Origin: JAUXFS01 sp963772635
Lineage (GTDB): Bacteria > Pseudomonadota > Alphaproteobacteria > Rhodospirillales > Defluviicoccaceae
Length of the DNA stretch: 64,000 nt
Assembly: GCA_963772635.1 (NCBI GenBank)
Contig: CAVYYK010000024.1
Coordinates: forward strand, 1-64,000
Direction: 5' to 3'
Both the position numbers and the translations under genes were made by a program. The notes under the pieces were generated by a model. That model saw only the letters and a list, made by a program, of their open reading frames with translations. It did not search any database and was not told where the DNA came from. The stretch's first letter is position 1. Every line of letters starts with the position of its first letter. Positions 7,938 through 16,975 of this stretch are shown in pieces.

Positions 7938-10900
7938 TTATCCACTCCCATGTTCCATATGGATCACGCGAAATCGGCCGGGGATAGCTTGTTGAGCAAG
8001 CTCGAGAAGGTGCGCATGGTGGGTAAAGAACACCACCTGCGTTTTTTGGGACAATCCCGCGAGGGTGGCTAACGTGGCCGCAGCTCGCTCGTTGTCGAAA
8101 TTGACGAGCAGGTCGTCGGCGACGAACGGCAGAGCCATCCCCTTATCGATGGACTCCTCGACCGAAGCCAAACGCAGCGCAAGATAGAGCTGATCCCGAG
8201 TGCCATCGCTCATCTCATCCACGCCCATTTCTCGATCGTTCGAGCGCCGCCCCACGAGATAAGGCGTGTCATTTTCGCGATAGGCAACGGTCAAGCCGGC
8301 GAAGCTCCCGCCAGTGAGCATCCGGAAGAACTCGCCTGCGCGGTCGAGCAGCGGCGCTCGGTTCTGTTGGCGATAGCGCTCTAAGGCCCAACGCAACAAA
8401 TTGTATGCGCTCCGAACCAGGATGTATCTCTCCGCCGCGTCTCGAATCAAGGCAACAGCGTTGCACTTGTCTTCCGCCGCCTCAGCCGCATTGTGTTTGC
8501 GAAGACGATCCCGCTCGGTGCGTGCAGCCTGGAATTCCTGGTTGAGGCGTGCGATATCCCCATCAAGCTGCTCGATGCGGCCAGCGATCTCCTCAAGGCG
8601 CCCCTGAGCCTTTTCGGGCGACACGCTGCCGATCTCCTGACGCAGGATTTCCACATCGAGGCCATCGCCGGATCTGATCAACTCATCACGGATCTGGCTA
8701 AGTTCGTCTTCGAGATCTCGCTTTCTTTGGGCACGATCCGCAGCGTCGGGAAGATCGTCTTCCCCTTCACATCGAGCCTGCTCGCAAAGCTTGACTATTC
8801 GTACTTCAACTCCCGTGAGGGTTACTTTGGCCACGTCGAATGACGTCTTGTGCTCCACCAAAGAACCAGCGAGGGCGTTTCTCCTTTGGACGGCAGCCGC
8901 CGCTGCGCCCACACGCTCTTGAAGCGACTTGACGGCATCAAAGGCATTTGCGCCCACCAGATCCGGAGCGATTTCGGCGCAGACCTCCCGTGTTCTGAGG
9001 GTGAAATGGCTGCGGTCCTCCTCCATCGTTCCGATCCGATGGTTGAGCCCGACCAACTCGGTGGAAGCCTTGTCTAGGTCACCGTAAAGCTCAAGCACCT
9101 TGTGGACCGTCTCGGGAAGTTCTGTTGTATCGCGCCCGAGTGCCTCCAGAGCGGCGCGCCAGCGTTCCTCCCATCGGTTGCCTTCTTGCCGAGCCCGGGC
9201 CAGGTCCCCTTCGGCCTGTTTAACCTCGACCCGACCATCGGAGAGCCGTCCGCCCAATGTGCGGCGCTCGGTTTCGTCTTGCCTGAGCTTATCGACCGTT
9301 GCTTCGGCTTCCCCAAGGAGTTCGCTGAACGGACGGCTTTGGTCATCATTCCCGGTCAGCCCGGTAAGGGCGACAGCTATCTGCTGGGTCACGGATCTTT
9401 CTTCATCTTGCAGCGTGCTCAATCGCTCCTCGCGTTGGCGAAGATCAGCCAACAGCCTCATCGCGCCTTTGCGCGTTTCCAGCCATAGGCGCATATCGGC
9501 CGGTGACTTCGGCTTTGCCTCGAGCTCGCTCCAGGTCGCTGCCCACCGCTGCTCGAGAACGCTCCGCTCGTTTTCAGCCTCCTTTTTCTGCTGCATGATG
9601 GCATTCAGGGTTTGGGCGGTCGAGATCCGCTGACCGGTTAGTGTGGAGAAATTCGCCACCCGATCCGCCTCCGAGTTGCGACGATCGACAAGGGAATCCG
9701 CGTCCCGCACCATCTGCTCGAAGGTATCCGCTTCCTTGAGCGGTACATGCTCCCCGGCAACAATGCGGCCTTTCACGGACGCCCATTCGGCGTCACGGCG
9801 CCGTCGTGCCTCCACAACCACGTCGTCGGTCGGCACATCGCCCCCGATCTTGAGATTCGCCAGTGCACCGTCAATCTCGATGATGCGCTGCTCATGGCTG
9901 CCAATTGTAGCCGCGAGATCCCTTATGCGGCTCGATGTTGCGTCGAACTCCTCGCGAAAGCTCGCAACGGTATCGGATGAGGGCACAGGTGTACGAGCCA
10001 GTGCCTCGGCATCGCCGGTGAAAGGAGCCAGCCTCGCCATAAGATTGCCCAGATCGGAACTAAGTGAGGCAATTTCGATTTCCAACTCGTTTACAAGCCT
10101 GTTGTTGCTTTCGCACTTTCGCCCCTTCTTCACTGCGTTTACGAGTGGCGCCGTTTCGGGCTGGTCGCCAAGCAAGTCAAAGCGCCGCTCTAGCTTTTCA
10201 AGAGCAACTCTTCGCTCGTTGAAGGCTTTTTCGGCCTGTGTCATCCGGCTGCGGTTTTCCATTGCTTCACGGATAAGGGTGTTGATTGTTTGACGCGCAA
10301 TCTGCGTAGGGATAACGGACTTGGCTTCATCGGGTGAGATCGAATGCTCGAGCTCCGACAGCAACCCTTCTACTTGTTTCCGGGCGCGCAGTTGGTCGCC
10401 GCGGCGTTTCGGAAGATCCTCTTCCGCGGATTTTGCCTTCGCGACCAGTTGAACTAGCTCATCAACGCGGCCTTGCGCCTGGCGTGCCGTTTCGTCAACT
10501 TCGATCCGCGCAATCTGATCGCCGAGACGTTCAATTTCTCGTCGCGCAGCGGCAATATTCTGCCGAACTTCGGTGACCTCTTTAAGTGTATTTGCAACCA
10601 GCTCTTTGAAGGTTTTCGGCAAGTCCGGCACTTCGGCCAGCGTCGCGAGGGCCGACTCGCATACACCGAGTCTTGCCAGAATCGGCCGCACACGGCGAAT
10701 TCTCTCCAAGCGCGCGCTTTCCGTTCTCAACGCCGCCTTCTTCTCACCGGCGTTATCGAGGTCGGTTTCAATAGACTCGATGTGTCGAATACACTGCTCC
10801 CACTGAGCACGCGTAACGATATCGTCTCGAAGCCGATCACGGGCTGCGGCATAGTCCCTGAGCCCTTTGTAAAACTCTCTTCTTTCGGACGTGCGCGGTC

Positions 10901-11417
10901 CAAATAGAGCATCGGCTTCCTGATCCAGTTCTTCCAGGCGTTCCCCAATGCCCGCAATGCCCGAACCCGCTTCGAACAGCGTACGGCCGACATCGTCCTG
11001 CGCCTCGAGAATCTGGCGGCCTCCAGTTTCAAGCTGACGATGATCCAGGCCGAACATGCGATGGAAGAGGTCTCGGTCACAACCGGATAGGAATGACCGT
11101 AGTGCGTTCTCCGAAAGAGGTGTTCTCCCCTGATCGAGCAGGGTATCCTTCCTTCCCTTGCGGCGAAGAAACGATACGGCCCTATCGCCTTCGCCAATCT
11201 CCGCACCCAGAAGCATTTCGCCATAGCTATGCAAAAAGGCGTAAGGCGTGCGTTCCTCTATACCGAAAAGAACGTCGGTCAGTGCGCCGAGCGCCGTGGA
11301 TTTGCCGGCTTCGTTTGGACCGACGATGATGTGGAAGTCTCCATTTTCTTCGGGAAATACCAGCCGAAAATCAGTGAAGTGTCCGTACCGGATGAGCTCA
11401 AGCTGACGAAAGCGCAT
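7938..11417 (-). CDS. YhaN-type Rad50/SbcC-like AAA ATPase
   Basis: 1159 residues. Walker A GPNEAGKST lies at residues 33-41 and the C-terminal half of the split ATPase head has the signature EMSDGTRDQLYLALRLA and Walker B-like ALPFVADDLLVNFD. The roughly 900 residues between are rich in charged heptads, a long coiled coil as in Rad50/SbcC/YhaN. It would act with the adjacent YhaO-like nuclease on DNA ends or structures; the physiological role of YhaN/YhaO is not established. Start ATG at 11417 overlaps no gene and lies 4 bases after the nuclease stop, so the pair is cotranscribed and translationally coupled. Base composition is visibly poorer in G+C than neighbours, suggesting acquisition. 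Confidence 0.9.
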   Translation of the reverse strand: MRFRQLELIRYGHFTDFRLVFPEENGDFHIIVGPNEAGKSTALGALTDVLFGIEERTPYAFLHSYGEMLLGAEIGEGDRAVSFLRRKGRKDTLLDQGRTPLSENALRSFLSGCDRDLFHRMFGLDHRQLETGGRQILEAQDDVGRTLFEAGSGIAGIGERLEELDQEADALFGPRTSERREFYKGLRDYAAARDRLRDDIVTRAQWEQCIRHIESIETDLDNAGEKKAALRTESARLERIRRVRPILARLGVCESALATLAEVPDLPKTFKELVANTLKEVTEVRQNIAAARREIERLGDQIARIEVDETARQAQGRVDELVQLVAKAKSAEEDLPKRRGDQLRARKQVEGLLSELEHSISPDEAKSVIPTQIARQTINTLIREAMENRSRMTQAEKAFNERRVALEKLERRFDLLGDQPETAPLVNAVKKGRKCESNNRLVNELEIEIASLSSDLGNLMARLAPFTGDAEALARTPVPSSDTVASFREEFDATSSRIRDLAATIGSHEQRIIEIDGALANLKIGGDVPTDDVVVEARRRRDAEWASVKGRIVAGEHVPLKEADTFEQMVRDADSLVDRRNSEADRVANFSTLTGQRISTAQTLNAIMQQKKEAENERSVLEQRWAATWSELEAKPKSPADMRLWLETRKGAMRLLADLRQREERLSTLQDEERSVTQQIAVALTGLTGNDDQSRPFSELLGEAEATVDKLRQDETERRTLGGRLSDGRVEVKQAEGDLARARQEGNRWEERWRAALEALGRDTTELPETVHKVLELYGDLDKASTELVGLNHRIGTMEEDRSHFTLRTREVCAEIAPDLVGANAFDAVKSLQERVGAAAAAVQRRNALAGSLVEHKTSFDVAKVTLTGVEVRIVKLCEQARCEGEDDLPDAADRAQRKRDLEDELSQIRDELIRSGDGLDVEILRQEIGSVSPEKAQGRLEEIAGRIEQLDGDIARLNQEFQAARTERDRLRKHNAAEAAEDKCNAVALIRDAAERYILVRSAYNLLRWALERYRQQNRAPLLDRAGEFFRMLTGGSFAGLTVAYRENDTPYLVGRRSNDREMGVDEMSDGTRDQLYLALRLASVEESIDKGMALPFVADDLLVNFDNERAAATLATLAGLSQKTQVVFFTHHAHLLELAQQAIPGRFRVIHMEHGSG

Positions 11418-11420
11418 CGG

Positions 11421-12683
11421 TCACTCCGGTTCCGATAGCGATGCCGTGAGAAATGACCTCGCGGCGGAGACTATCCCTTCGATATCTTCGCGCCGCAAAG
11501 CATCCAACAGCCCCCCTTCGCCCTCCTCAAAAACCTCCAGGGGCGTCCTCGTGCGAAGCTGATCGAGATCATTCTTAAGGGCCGCGAAGAACACTTCGTC
11601 GCTAACGGCCTCCTCGAATGCTTGGTCGAGCATTGCCAAGGCATCCTGTCTTTGGCGAAGCGCGGTTTCATCGAGTGTTGGACTGGTCTCAATTACGACT
11701 TTCTCGATCCAGGCCCGTTGACCGCCGATTGTCGCTGCCATCGCCCGTACATCCTCCGCGAAACTCATCTCATGGCGGAGTAACGAACCATGGAAGGATG
11801 TCTTTCCGGTAAGCCTGACGCGCGCTGCCAGCACCCGGCCATCGACGTTTCTCGACGTGTCGTTCAGGGCGTCGAGGATCCCTTGCCGAATATCTTCCAG
11901 GCTCATGCACGCCGACACGTCAACCTCAACGATATGCCAACGAGCAACGTCGACCACTCGGTGCTCAAGATCAACAACTTGGCCATCATCAACCGTGACT
12001 ATTACGCATCCTTTGGCGCCTCTTTCACGCACATGGCGACCCTGCAAGTTACCGGGGAAGACCACGTGAGGATGCTCATGAATAACACCGAAATCGTGGA
12101 CATGGCCAAGCGCCCAATAGTTGTAGCCCTTGTTGATCAACTCACTCACGGTGCATGGAGCGTAGGTGGCATGGCGTGAATGGCCTTCCAAGGCCGTGTG
12201 CAGTACCCCGATGTTGAATATCCCTTTTCGCGACGGCGGATATGAAGGAACGAGGTTTTCGGCGACATCGGGGCGTCCGAAGCTGCGGCCATGAAGAACG
12301 ACGGCGCAGCCTGGAACTTCGAAGGTCTCGGCGTTGCGTGCCGAAAACACGCGAACGTTATCTGGAAACGGCAGGGCCTTCGTGATGACGCTCTCCGCGT
12401 CATGATTCCCACGAATTATGAAGACAGGGATTTGAGCCTCACCGAGACGGGTAAGGCGAGACACAAGGAAGAGCCCCGTGTTGATATCTTTCCAGCTTCC
12501 ATCGAAGAGGTCACCGGCGATGACGACGAATTCGACCTTCTCGTCAATTGCCATTTGCACGAGGTTGTCAAAAGCCTCACGGGTAGCGTTGCGCATTGCT
12601 TCGACGGGCGCGCCTTCATAGCGGACGAGCCCGAGCAACGGGCTATCGATGTGAACATCCGCTGTGTGAATAAATCTAAACAA
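11421..12683 (-). CDS. YhaO-type Mre11/SbcD-like nuclease
   Basis: 420 residues with a calcineurin-like metallophosphoesterase domain. Metal-ligand motifs in order are HTADVHID (residues 7-14), IAGDLFD (near 57), RGNHD (near 97), GVLHT and ALGHVHD (near 200-220), the Mre11/SbcD/YhaO order. A C-terminal region of about 150 residues likely contacts the ATPase partner. It sits first in a two-gene operon with the YhaN-like ATPase, 3 bases apart. It is expected to form an end-processing ATP-dependent nuclease complex in the cytoplasm. The substrate is not deducible. Codon usage is less GC-rich than flanking genes. Confidence 0.9.
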   Translation of the reverse strand: MFRFIHTADVHIDSPLLGLVRYEGAPVEAMRNATREAFDNLVQMAIDEKVEFVVIAGDLFDGSWKDINTGLFLVSRLTRLGEAQIPVFIIRGNHDAESVITKALPFPDNVRVFSARNAETFEVPGCAVVLHGRSFGRPDVAENLVPSYPPSRKGIFNIGVLHTALEGHSRHATYAPCTVSELINKGYNYWALGHVHDFGVIHEHPHVVFPGNLQGRHVRERGAKGCVIVTVDDGQVVDLEHRVVDVARWHIVEVDVSACMSLEDIRQGILDALNDTSRNVDGRVLAARVRLTGKTSFHGSLLRHEMSFAEDVRAMAATIGGQRAWIEKVVIETSPTLDETALRQRQDALAMLDQAFEEAVSDEVFFAALKNDLDQLRTRTPLEVFEEGEGGLLDALRREDIEGIVSAARSFLTASLSEPE

Positions 12684-13022
12684 GGCAGCCCCTCTATCGC
12701 GGTACCTCGTCCGCCTAGTTTAATCTTAACACGCGGGTTAATTGTTGTGGAATCTGGTGGCTCGGAGTTATGTGAGACACGGTTCACTGCCGCTGCGGCT
12801 GGTTCGAAAGGAATCACTTCCCCCTCACCGAAGCCCCAAACCCGTCGTCGCGGCGGACGGGTTACGAGGCAAAACTAGGCAAACAAAACCGTTGGGGCGG
12901 AACGTGTTGCGGGTCGGGCTCGCCTGGCTCGGTGGTGATGCAACGGACTACCCGCAACCTCATCGGTGCGCCGTGACCGAAACCGCCAAACCGGCAGACC
13001 CCGGAGCGAAAAGGAGCCCCCG
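12684..13022. other. divergent intergenic region
   Basis: 339 bases between yhaO-like (minus) and the NIPSNAP gene (plus). It contains an AT-rich patch around 12715-12750 that could hold the promoter of the low-GC pair. No RNA gene or ORF with family resemblance was seen. Confidence 0.35.
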
Positions 13023-13346
13023 ATGATCGTCGAAGAGCGCATTTACACCCTGCGGGTGGGCACGATGCCCGAGTATCTGAGCCTCTACGAACGGGAGGGA
13101 ATGGCGATCCAGAAAAGGATCCTCGGTAACATGCTCGGTTACTTCACCTGCGAGATTGGCACACAAAACCAGGTTGTCCACCTGTGGGGCTACGCGAGCT
13201 TCGAGGACAGAGCCGAACGCCGCGTCCTGTTGTTCCGCGACGAGGACTGGAAGGCCTACTTCGCCAAGATCCGCCCGCTCATCGTCCACCAGGAAAACAA
13301 GCTGCTGACCCCGGCGCCGTTCAGCCCGATCGGCGGCGTGCGCTGA
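13023..13346 (+). CDS. NIPSNAP-family protein
   Basis: 107 residues, starting MIVEERIYTLRVGTMPEYL and continuing with LGYFTCEIGTQNQVVHLW and RRVLLFRDEDWKAYF. This is the ferredoxin-like dimeric alpha/beta-barrel fold of NIPSNAP proteins, whose bacterial function is poorly defined. The ATG at 13023 has AAAAGGAG about 7 bases upstream, which decides the start. It stands alone, convergent with the lipoprotein gene downstream. Confidence 0.85.
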   Translation: MIVEERIYTLRVGTMPEYLSLYEREGMAIQKRILGNMLGYFTCEIGTQNQVVHLWGYASFEDRAERRVLLFRDEDWKAYFAKIRPLIVHQENKLLTPAPFSPIGGVR

Positions 13347-13353
13347 ACCGCGC

Positions 13354-14091
13354 TCAGCTCCCGGCAATCCAGCCCTGTCTGATGAACAGCGCCTTGAGTT
13401 GATCGGCAACCTTGCCGCCGAGGCGGCCGGCTTCGGAGTCGACGTTGGCGCTCAGCGTCTGGTTGGCGAACTGCGAGCCGGCGGTGATCGCCGTCGACAC
13501 CAGCAGGTGCCCGGTCAGCCCGCCGACGCCCATCGTCTCGGCCGCGCCCGGCATCAAGGTGCTCTGCGCATCGCCGGTCATGCTCTCGATCGCGATGCGA
13601 CGGCCGGCGACGCTCTCGTAGACCTGGACGTGCGCCTCGACATCACTGCGGCCGGCGCCAAGGCCGATGATCATCCGCTCCGCAGCATTGCCCTCGTCGA
13701 TCGATACCAGCTGCCCCAAGATCAGTAGATCGGTGCCGGCGGGCGGCACCGGGCCGGACGCGCGCTCCGCATAGAGGCCCATATCGTTGATGCTGGAAAC
13801 GAGGTGCTTGGCGAGCGAATCGGCAACGGCGCGGCCGACCTGCTGCTCCTGCGCGCTCGCCGCCGTGCCGTCGAATTCCTTGGTGATCTCCGAGCCGATC
13901 GCATCCAGCTGGATTTCCTGCGGCGTGACCGCGAAGTTGTAGACCAGCACCCGATCGGGCCGGGAAAGCCGTTCCGACGCCCCGGCTTCCGGGTCGACCT
14001 CGACGCTGGTGCACGCGCTGAGAACCGCCGCCAGCGCGGCGGCAACGACGAGGCCCGATCGACCGGATTTGGCGCAAGGAATCTGAATCAT
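13354..14091 (-). CDS. DUF4410-like outer-membrane lipoprotein
   Basis: 245 residues. An N-terminal signal with hydrophobic core LVVAAALAAVLSACTS contains a lipobox (LSAC), so Cys27 would be lipidated. The mature part has RVLVYNFAVTPQEIQLD and a glycine-rich C-terminal region, similar to DUF4410 lipoproteins, which are predicted to adopt a FlgO/LpoA-like fold. Role unknown, presumably envelope-associated. The stop is 8 bases from the stop of the convergent NIPSNAP gene. No neighbour explains its job. Confidence 0.75.
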   Translation of the reverse strand: MIQIPCAKSGRSGLVVAAALAAVLSACTSVEVDPEAGASERLSRPDRVLVYNFAVTPQEIQLDAIGSEITKEFDGTAASAQEQQVGRAVADSLAKHLVSSINDMGLYAERASGPVPPAGTDLLILGQLVSIDEGNAAERMIIGLGAGRSDVEAHVQVYESVAGRRIAIESMTGDAQSTLMPGAAETMGVGGLTGHLLVSTAITAGSQFANQTLSANVDSEAGRLGGKVADQLKALFIRQGWIAGS

Positions 14092-14874
14092 GGTGTACCT
14101 TTCGGGTGGTGCACGGGCAAATCCGTGTCACGCGGTTGACGGTGTACTATCGCCGATTGTGAAGAGTTGAGGATGCGTGGTGCTCCGCTCATATCAGAAT
14201 TTCCACCCCACAGTCACGTTGAACCAGTGAATTTCGTTGGTCGAATAGTCGCCTTTGAGGGTGCCGGCCAGAGGTTTGCTGCGCTCGATGTCTGCCGAGT
14301 CGAGGTTCAAACACCAGAGCCATGGTGATGAAGGTCGCGCAATCTCAGAAATCCAGTTCGAACCCCATTTTGCTGTCCTCCTCCTTCCCACCACCACGGC
14401 TTTATCGAAGTTGAGCGGCCAACTTGGGGATGATGTTGCCATCGACCACCACCGCGCCGGCCATCACCGCGAGTGCAGCCAATTCGAGGTACGTCTTTGG
14501 TCGTGCCTTGTCGCCCCTGGATCGGATGGTCCTCACCCTAGCACCGCGGCGCACTGCGATCTTGTCAATCCGCGCCACGATGAGCGCGATGTTCCGTGCT
14601 AAAGTCCTGGAAAATCTCATGAAATCGCTGAAGTAGAAGAGTCTGCGCCAGAATCAACCGCTAACAACTATCAATCACATTGACCGCGGGCAACATTGTG
14701 TCTAGGAGTGCCCCCGTTTGGGGTTTCCTGTTACGCACGAATAACGATCCTCGGCCGCTCGAACACGAAACGAGTTGAAGCCGAGGACGTGTCCCTAGGG
14801 AGGGGGAAGTCGGCTTGCGGAATCCCCGGTACGGACAATAGACAACTTCCCAATCCGACGAGGGAGACGCGTCA
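14092..14874. other. long intergenic region with possible outer-membrane-protein relic
   Basis: 783 bases before the DUF485-actP operon. On the minus strand, 14194-14300 encodes STNEIHWFNVTVGWKF followed by a stop, which looks like the C-terminal beta strand of an outer-membrane barrel (terminal Phe). I found no intact upstream barrel, so at most this is a decayed gene end. 14640-14870 should hold the promoter of the acetate operon. No RNA gene recognised. Confidence 0.35.
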
Positions 14875-15183
14875 ATGCAGAAAGACATAATCGAAAGACT
14901 GAGAAGAAACCCGAAATATCACGAGATGGTCTCCAAGCGGAGCCGTTTCGGCTGGATGATGGCCATTCTGATGTTGGTCGTCTATTACGCCTTCATCATG
15001 ACGATCGCGTTTGCCCCGGAAGTACTCGGGCAACCCATCAGCAATACCTCGGTGATCACCGTCGGCATTCCCATCGGTCTCGGTGTGATCGTCTTCGCTT
15101 TCCTGCTCACCGGGATCTACGTCTACCGGGCCAACACCGTATTCGACCGGATGAACGAAGAACTCAAGAAGGAGGTGCTGTGA
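14875..15183 (+). CDS. DUF485 small membrane protein (YjcH-like)
   Basis: 102 residues with two hydrophobic helices (near residues 27-47 and 60-83), a cytosolic charged N-terminus and a KK-rich C-terminus. This is the DUF485 family found immediately upstream of actP; E. coli YjcH is the model. It is presumed to assist or accompany the acetate symporter in the inner membrane. A GAGGGAG Shine-Dalgarno precedes ATG 14875. Its stop overlaps the GTG start of actP by 4 bases (GTGA), a translational-coupling arrangement. Confidence 0.9.
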   Translation: MQKDIIERLRRNPKYHEMVSKRSRFGWMMAILMLVVYYAFIMTIAFAPEVLGQPISNTSVITVGIPIGLGVIVFAFLLTGIYVYRANTVFDRMNEELKKEVL

Positions 15184-16838
15184 ACATGAACATTCTCGTG
15201 CTCGCGGCATTCCTGATTGCCGCTCTCACCGCGACCGACGCCGACGCCGCCGAGACGGCGGGAAGCTCGGTCAATGTCACCGCCGTCGTCATGTTCCTGG
15301 TGTTCGTCGGCGCGACCCTCGTCATCACCTATTGGGCCGCGCGCCGGACCAAGACCGCCGCCGACTTCTACTCCGCCAGCGGCGGTCTCAGCGGCTTTCA
15401 GAACGGCCTTGCCATCTCCGGCGACTACATGTCGGCCGCTTCGTTCCTGGGCATTTCCGGCTTGGTGTTCGTCTCCGGTTTCGACGGGCTAATCTACTCT
15501 GTCGGCTGGCTGGTCGGATGGCCGATCATCATGTTCCTGATCGCCGAGCAAATTCGCAACCTCGGCAAATACACCTTTGCCGACGTCGCCTCCTATCGAC
15601 TGTCGCAGACGCCGATCCGTTCCATCGCGGCGCTCGGAACGCTGATCGTCGTCATCCTCTATCTGATCGGCCAGATGGTCGGCGCCGGCAAGCTGATCCA
15701 GCTTTTGTTCGGATTGCCGTATAGCTACGCGGTGGTCATCGTCGGCGTGCTGATGGTCCTCTACGTCACCTTCGGCGGCATGCTCGCGACATCGTGGGTG
15801 CAGATGATCAAGGCCTGTCTGCTGCTGTTCGGCGCCACCCTGATCGCGGTGCTCGCCCTATGGCACTTCGACTTCAGCCTCAACGCGATGTTCAGCCAGG
15901 CGGTCGAGACGAGCAGCAAGGGCCTCGCCATCATGTCGCCGGGCACCCTGATCACCCACCCGATCGACGCCATCTCGCTGGGCATGGCGCTGATGTTCGG
16001 CACCGCCGGCCTGCCGCATATCCTGATGCGGTTCTTTACCGTGCCCAACGCCAAGGAAGCGCGCAAATCGGTGTTCTTCGCCACCGGGTTCATCGGCTAC
16101 TTCTACATCCTCACCTTCATTATCGGCTTCAGCGCCATCGTGCTGATCACCAAGAACCCGGAGTTCCTCGACGCCAAGGGTCTGATCATCGGCGGCAACA
16201 ACATGGCGGCGATTCACCTGTCCAATGCCGTAGGCGGCAATCTGTTGCTCGGCTTCATCTCGGCGGTGGCGTTCGCGACGATTCTGGCGGTGGTTTCGGG
16301 TCTCACCCTGGCGGGCGCCTCGGCGATTTCCCACGACCTCTACGCCAGTGTCTTCGCCCGCGGCCACGCCACCGAGAAGAAGGAGGTGGCGATCTCGAAG
16401 ATTGCCGTCGTCGTCCTCGGCGTCATCGCCATCATCCTCGGCATCGCCTTCGAGAAGCAGAACATCGCGTTCCTGGTCGGACTGACGTTCGCGGTCGCCG
16501 CGAGCATCAACTTCCCGATCCTGTTCGCGTCGATGTTCTGGTCGAAGCTGACCACCCGGGGCGCCCTGTTCGGCGGCTCGATCGGTCTTCTGACGGCGGT
16601 GCTGCTGGTGTTCTTCGGGCCGACGGTGTGGGAGGAAGTCCTCGGCTTCGCCAAGGGTTCGGCGCCGTTCCCGTCCAAGTATCCGGCGCTGTACTCGATC
16701 TCCGCGGCGTTCCTCAGCATCTGGTTCTTCTCGATCACCGACAAGAGCGCCAGGGCGAAGGACGAGATCAAGGCGTTCGTTGCCCAGGACGTCCGCTGCC
16801 AGACCGGCATCGGTGCGGAAGGAGCCGCCAGCCACTGA
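15180..16838 (+). CDS. actP: cation/acetate symporter ActP
   Basis: 552 residues of the sodium:solute symporter family. An N-terminal signal-like segment is followed by about 13 membrane helices. Diagnostic parts are FYSASGGLSGFQNGLAISGD early in the protein, GTAGLPHILMRFFTVPNAK in the middle and LTLAGASAISHDLYASV, all characteristic of ActP. It imports acetate and other short carboxylates with a cation. GTG 15180 overlaps the DUF485 stop; ATG 15186 is an alternative that sits at better spacing from AAGGAGG (15169-15175). The next gene downstream encodes the cNMP/CBS regulator commonly found with this operon. Confidence 0.94.
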   Translation: MNMNILVLAAFLIAALTATDADAAETAGSSVNVTAVVMFLVFVGATLVITYWAARRTKTAADFYSASGGLSGFQNGLAISGDYMSAASFLGISGLVFVSGFDGLIYSVGWLVGWPIIMFLIAEQIRNLGKYTFADVASYRLSQTPIRSIAALGTLIVVILYLIGQMVGAGKLIQLLFGLPYSYAVVIVGVLMVLYVTFGGMLATSWVQMIKACLLLFGATLIAVLALWHFDFSLNAMFSQAVETSSKGLAIMSPGTLITHPIDAISLGMALMFGTAGLPHILMRFFTVPNAKEARKSVFFATGFIGYFYILTFIIGFSAIVLITKNPEFLDAKGLIIGGNNMAAIHLSNAVGGNLLLGFISAVAFATILAVVSGLTLAGASAISHDLYASVFARGHATEKKEVAISKIAVVVLGVIAIILGIAFEKQNIAFLVGLTFAVAASINFPILFASMFWSKLTTRGALFGGSIGLLTAVLLVFFGPTVWEEVLGFAKGSAPFPSKYPALYSISAAFLSIWFFSITDKSARAKDEIKAFVAQDVRCQTGIGAEGAASH

Positions 16839-16975
16839 GCAAAGCGTCAGCGATCTCTTCCGATCCCTCTCGACGAGAGCGGATCGCGGCTTGAAAGAGG
16901 TCTCGGGGTAGCCGATCCTGTTCTTCCCGAGAGGGGCCGGACAGGGTCGGCGTCCCGGCGTTTGAGGTCGATCCT

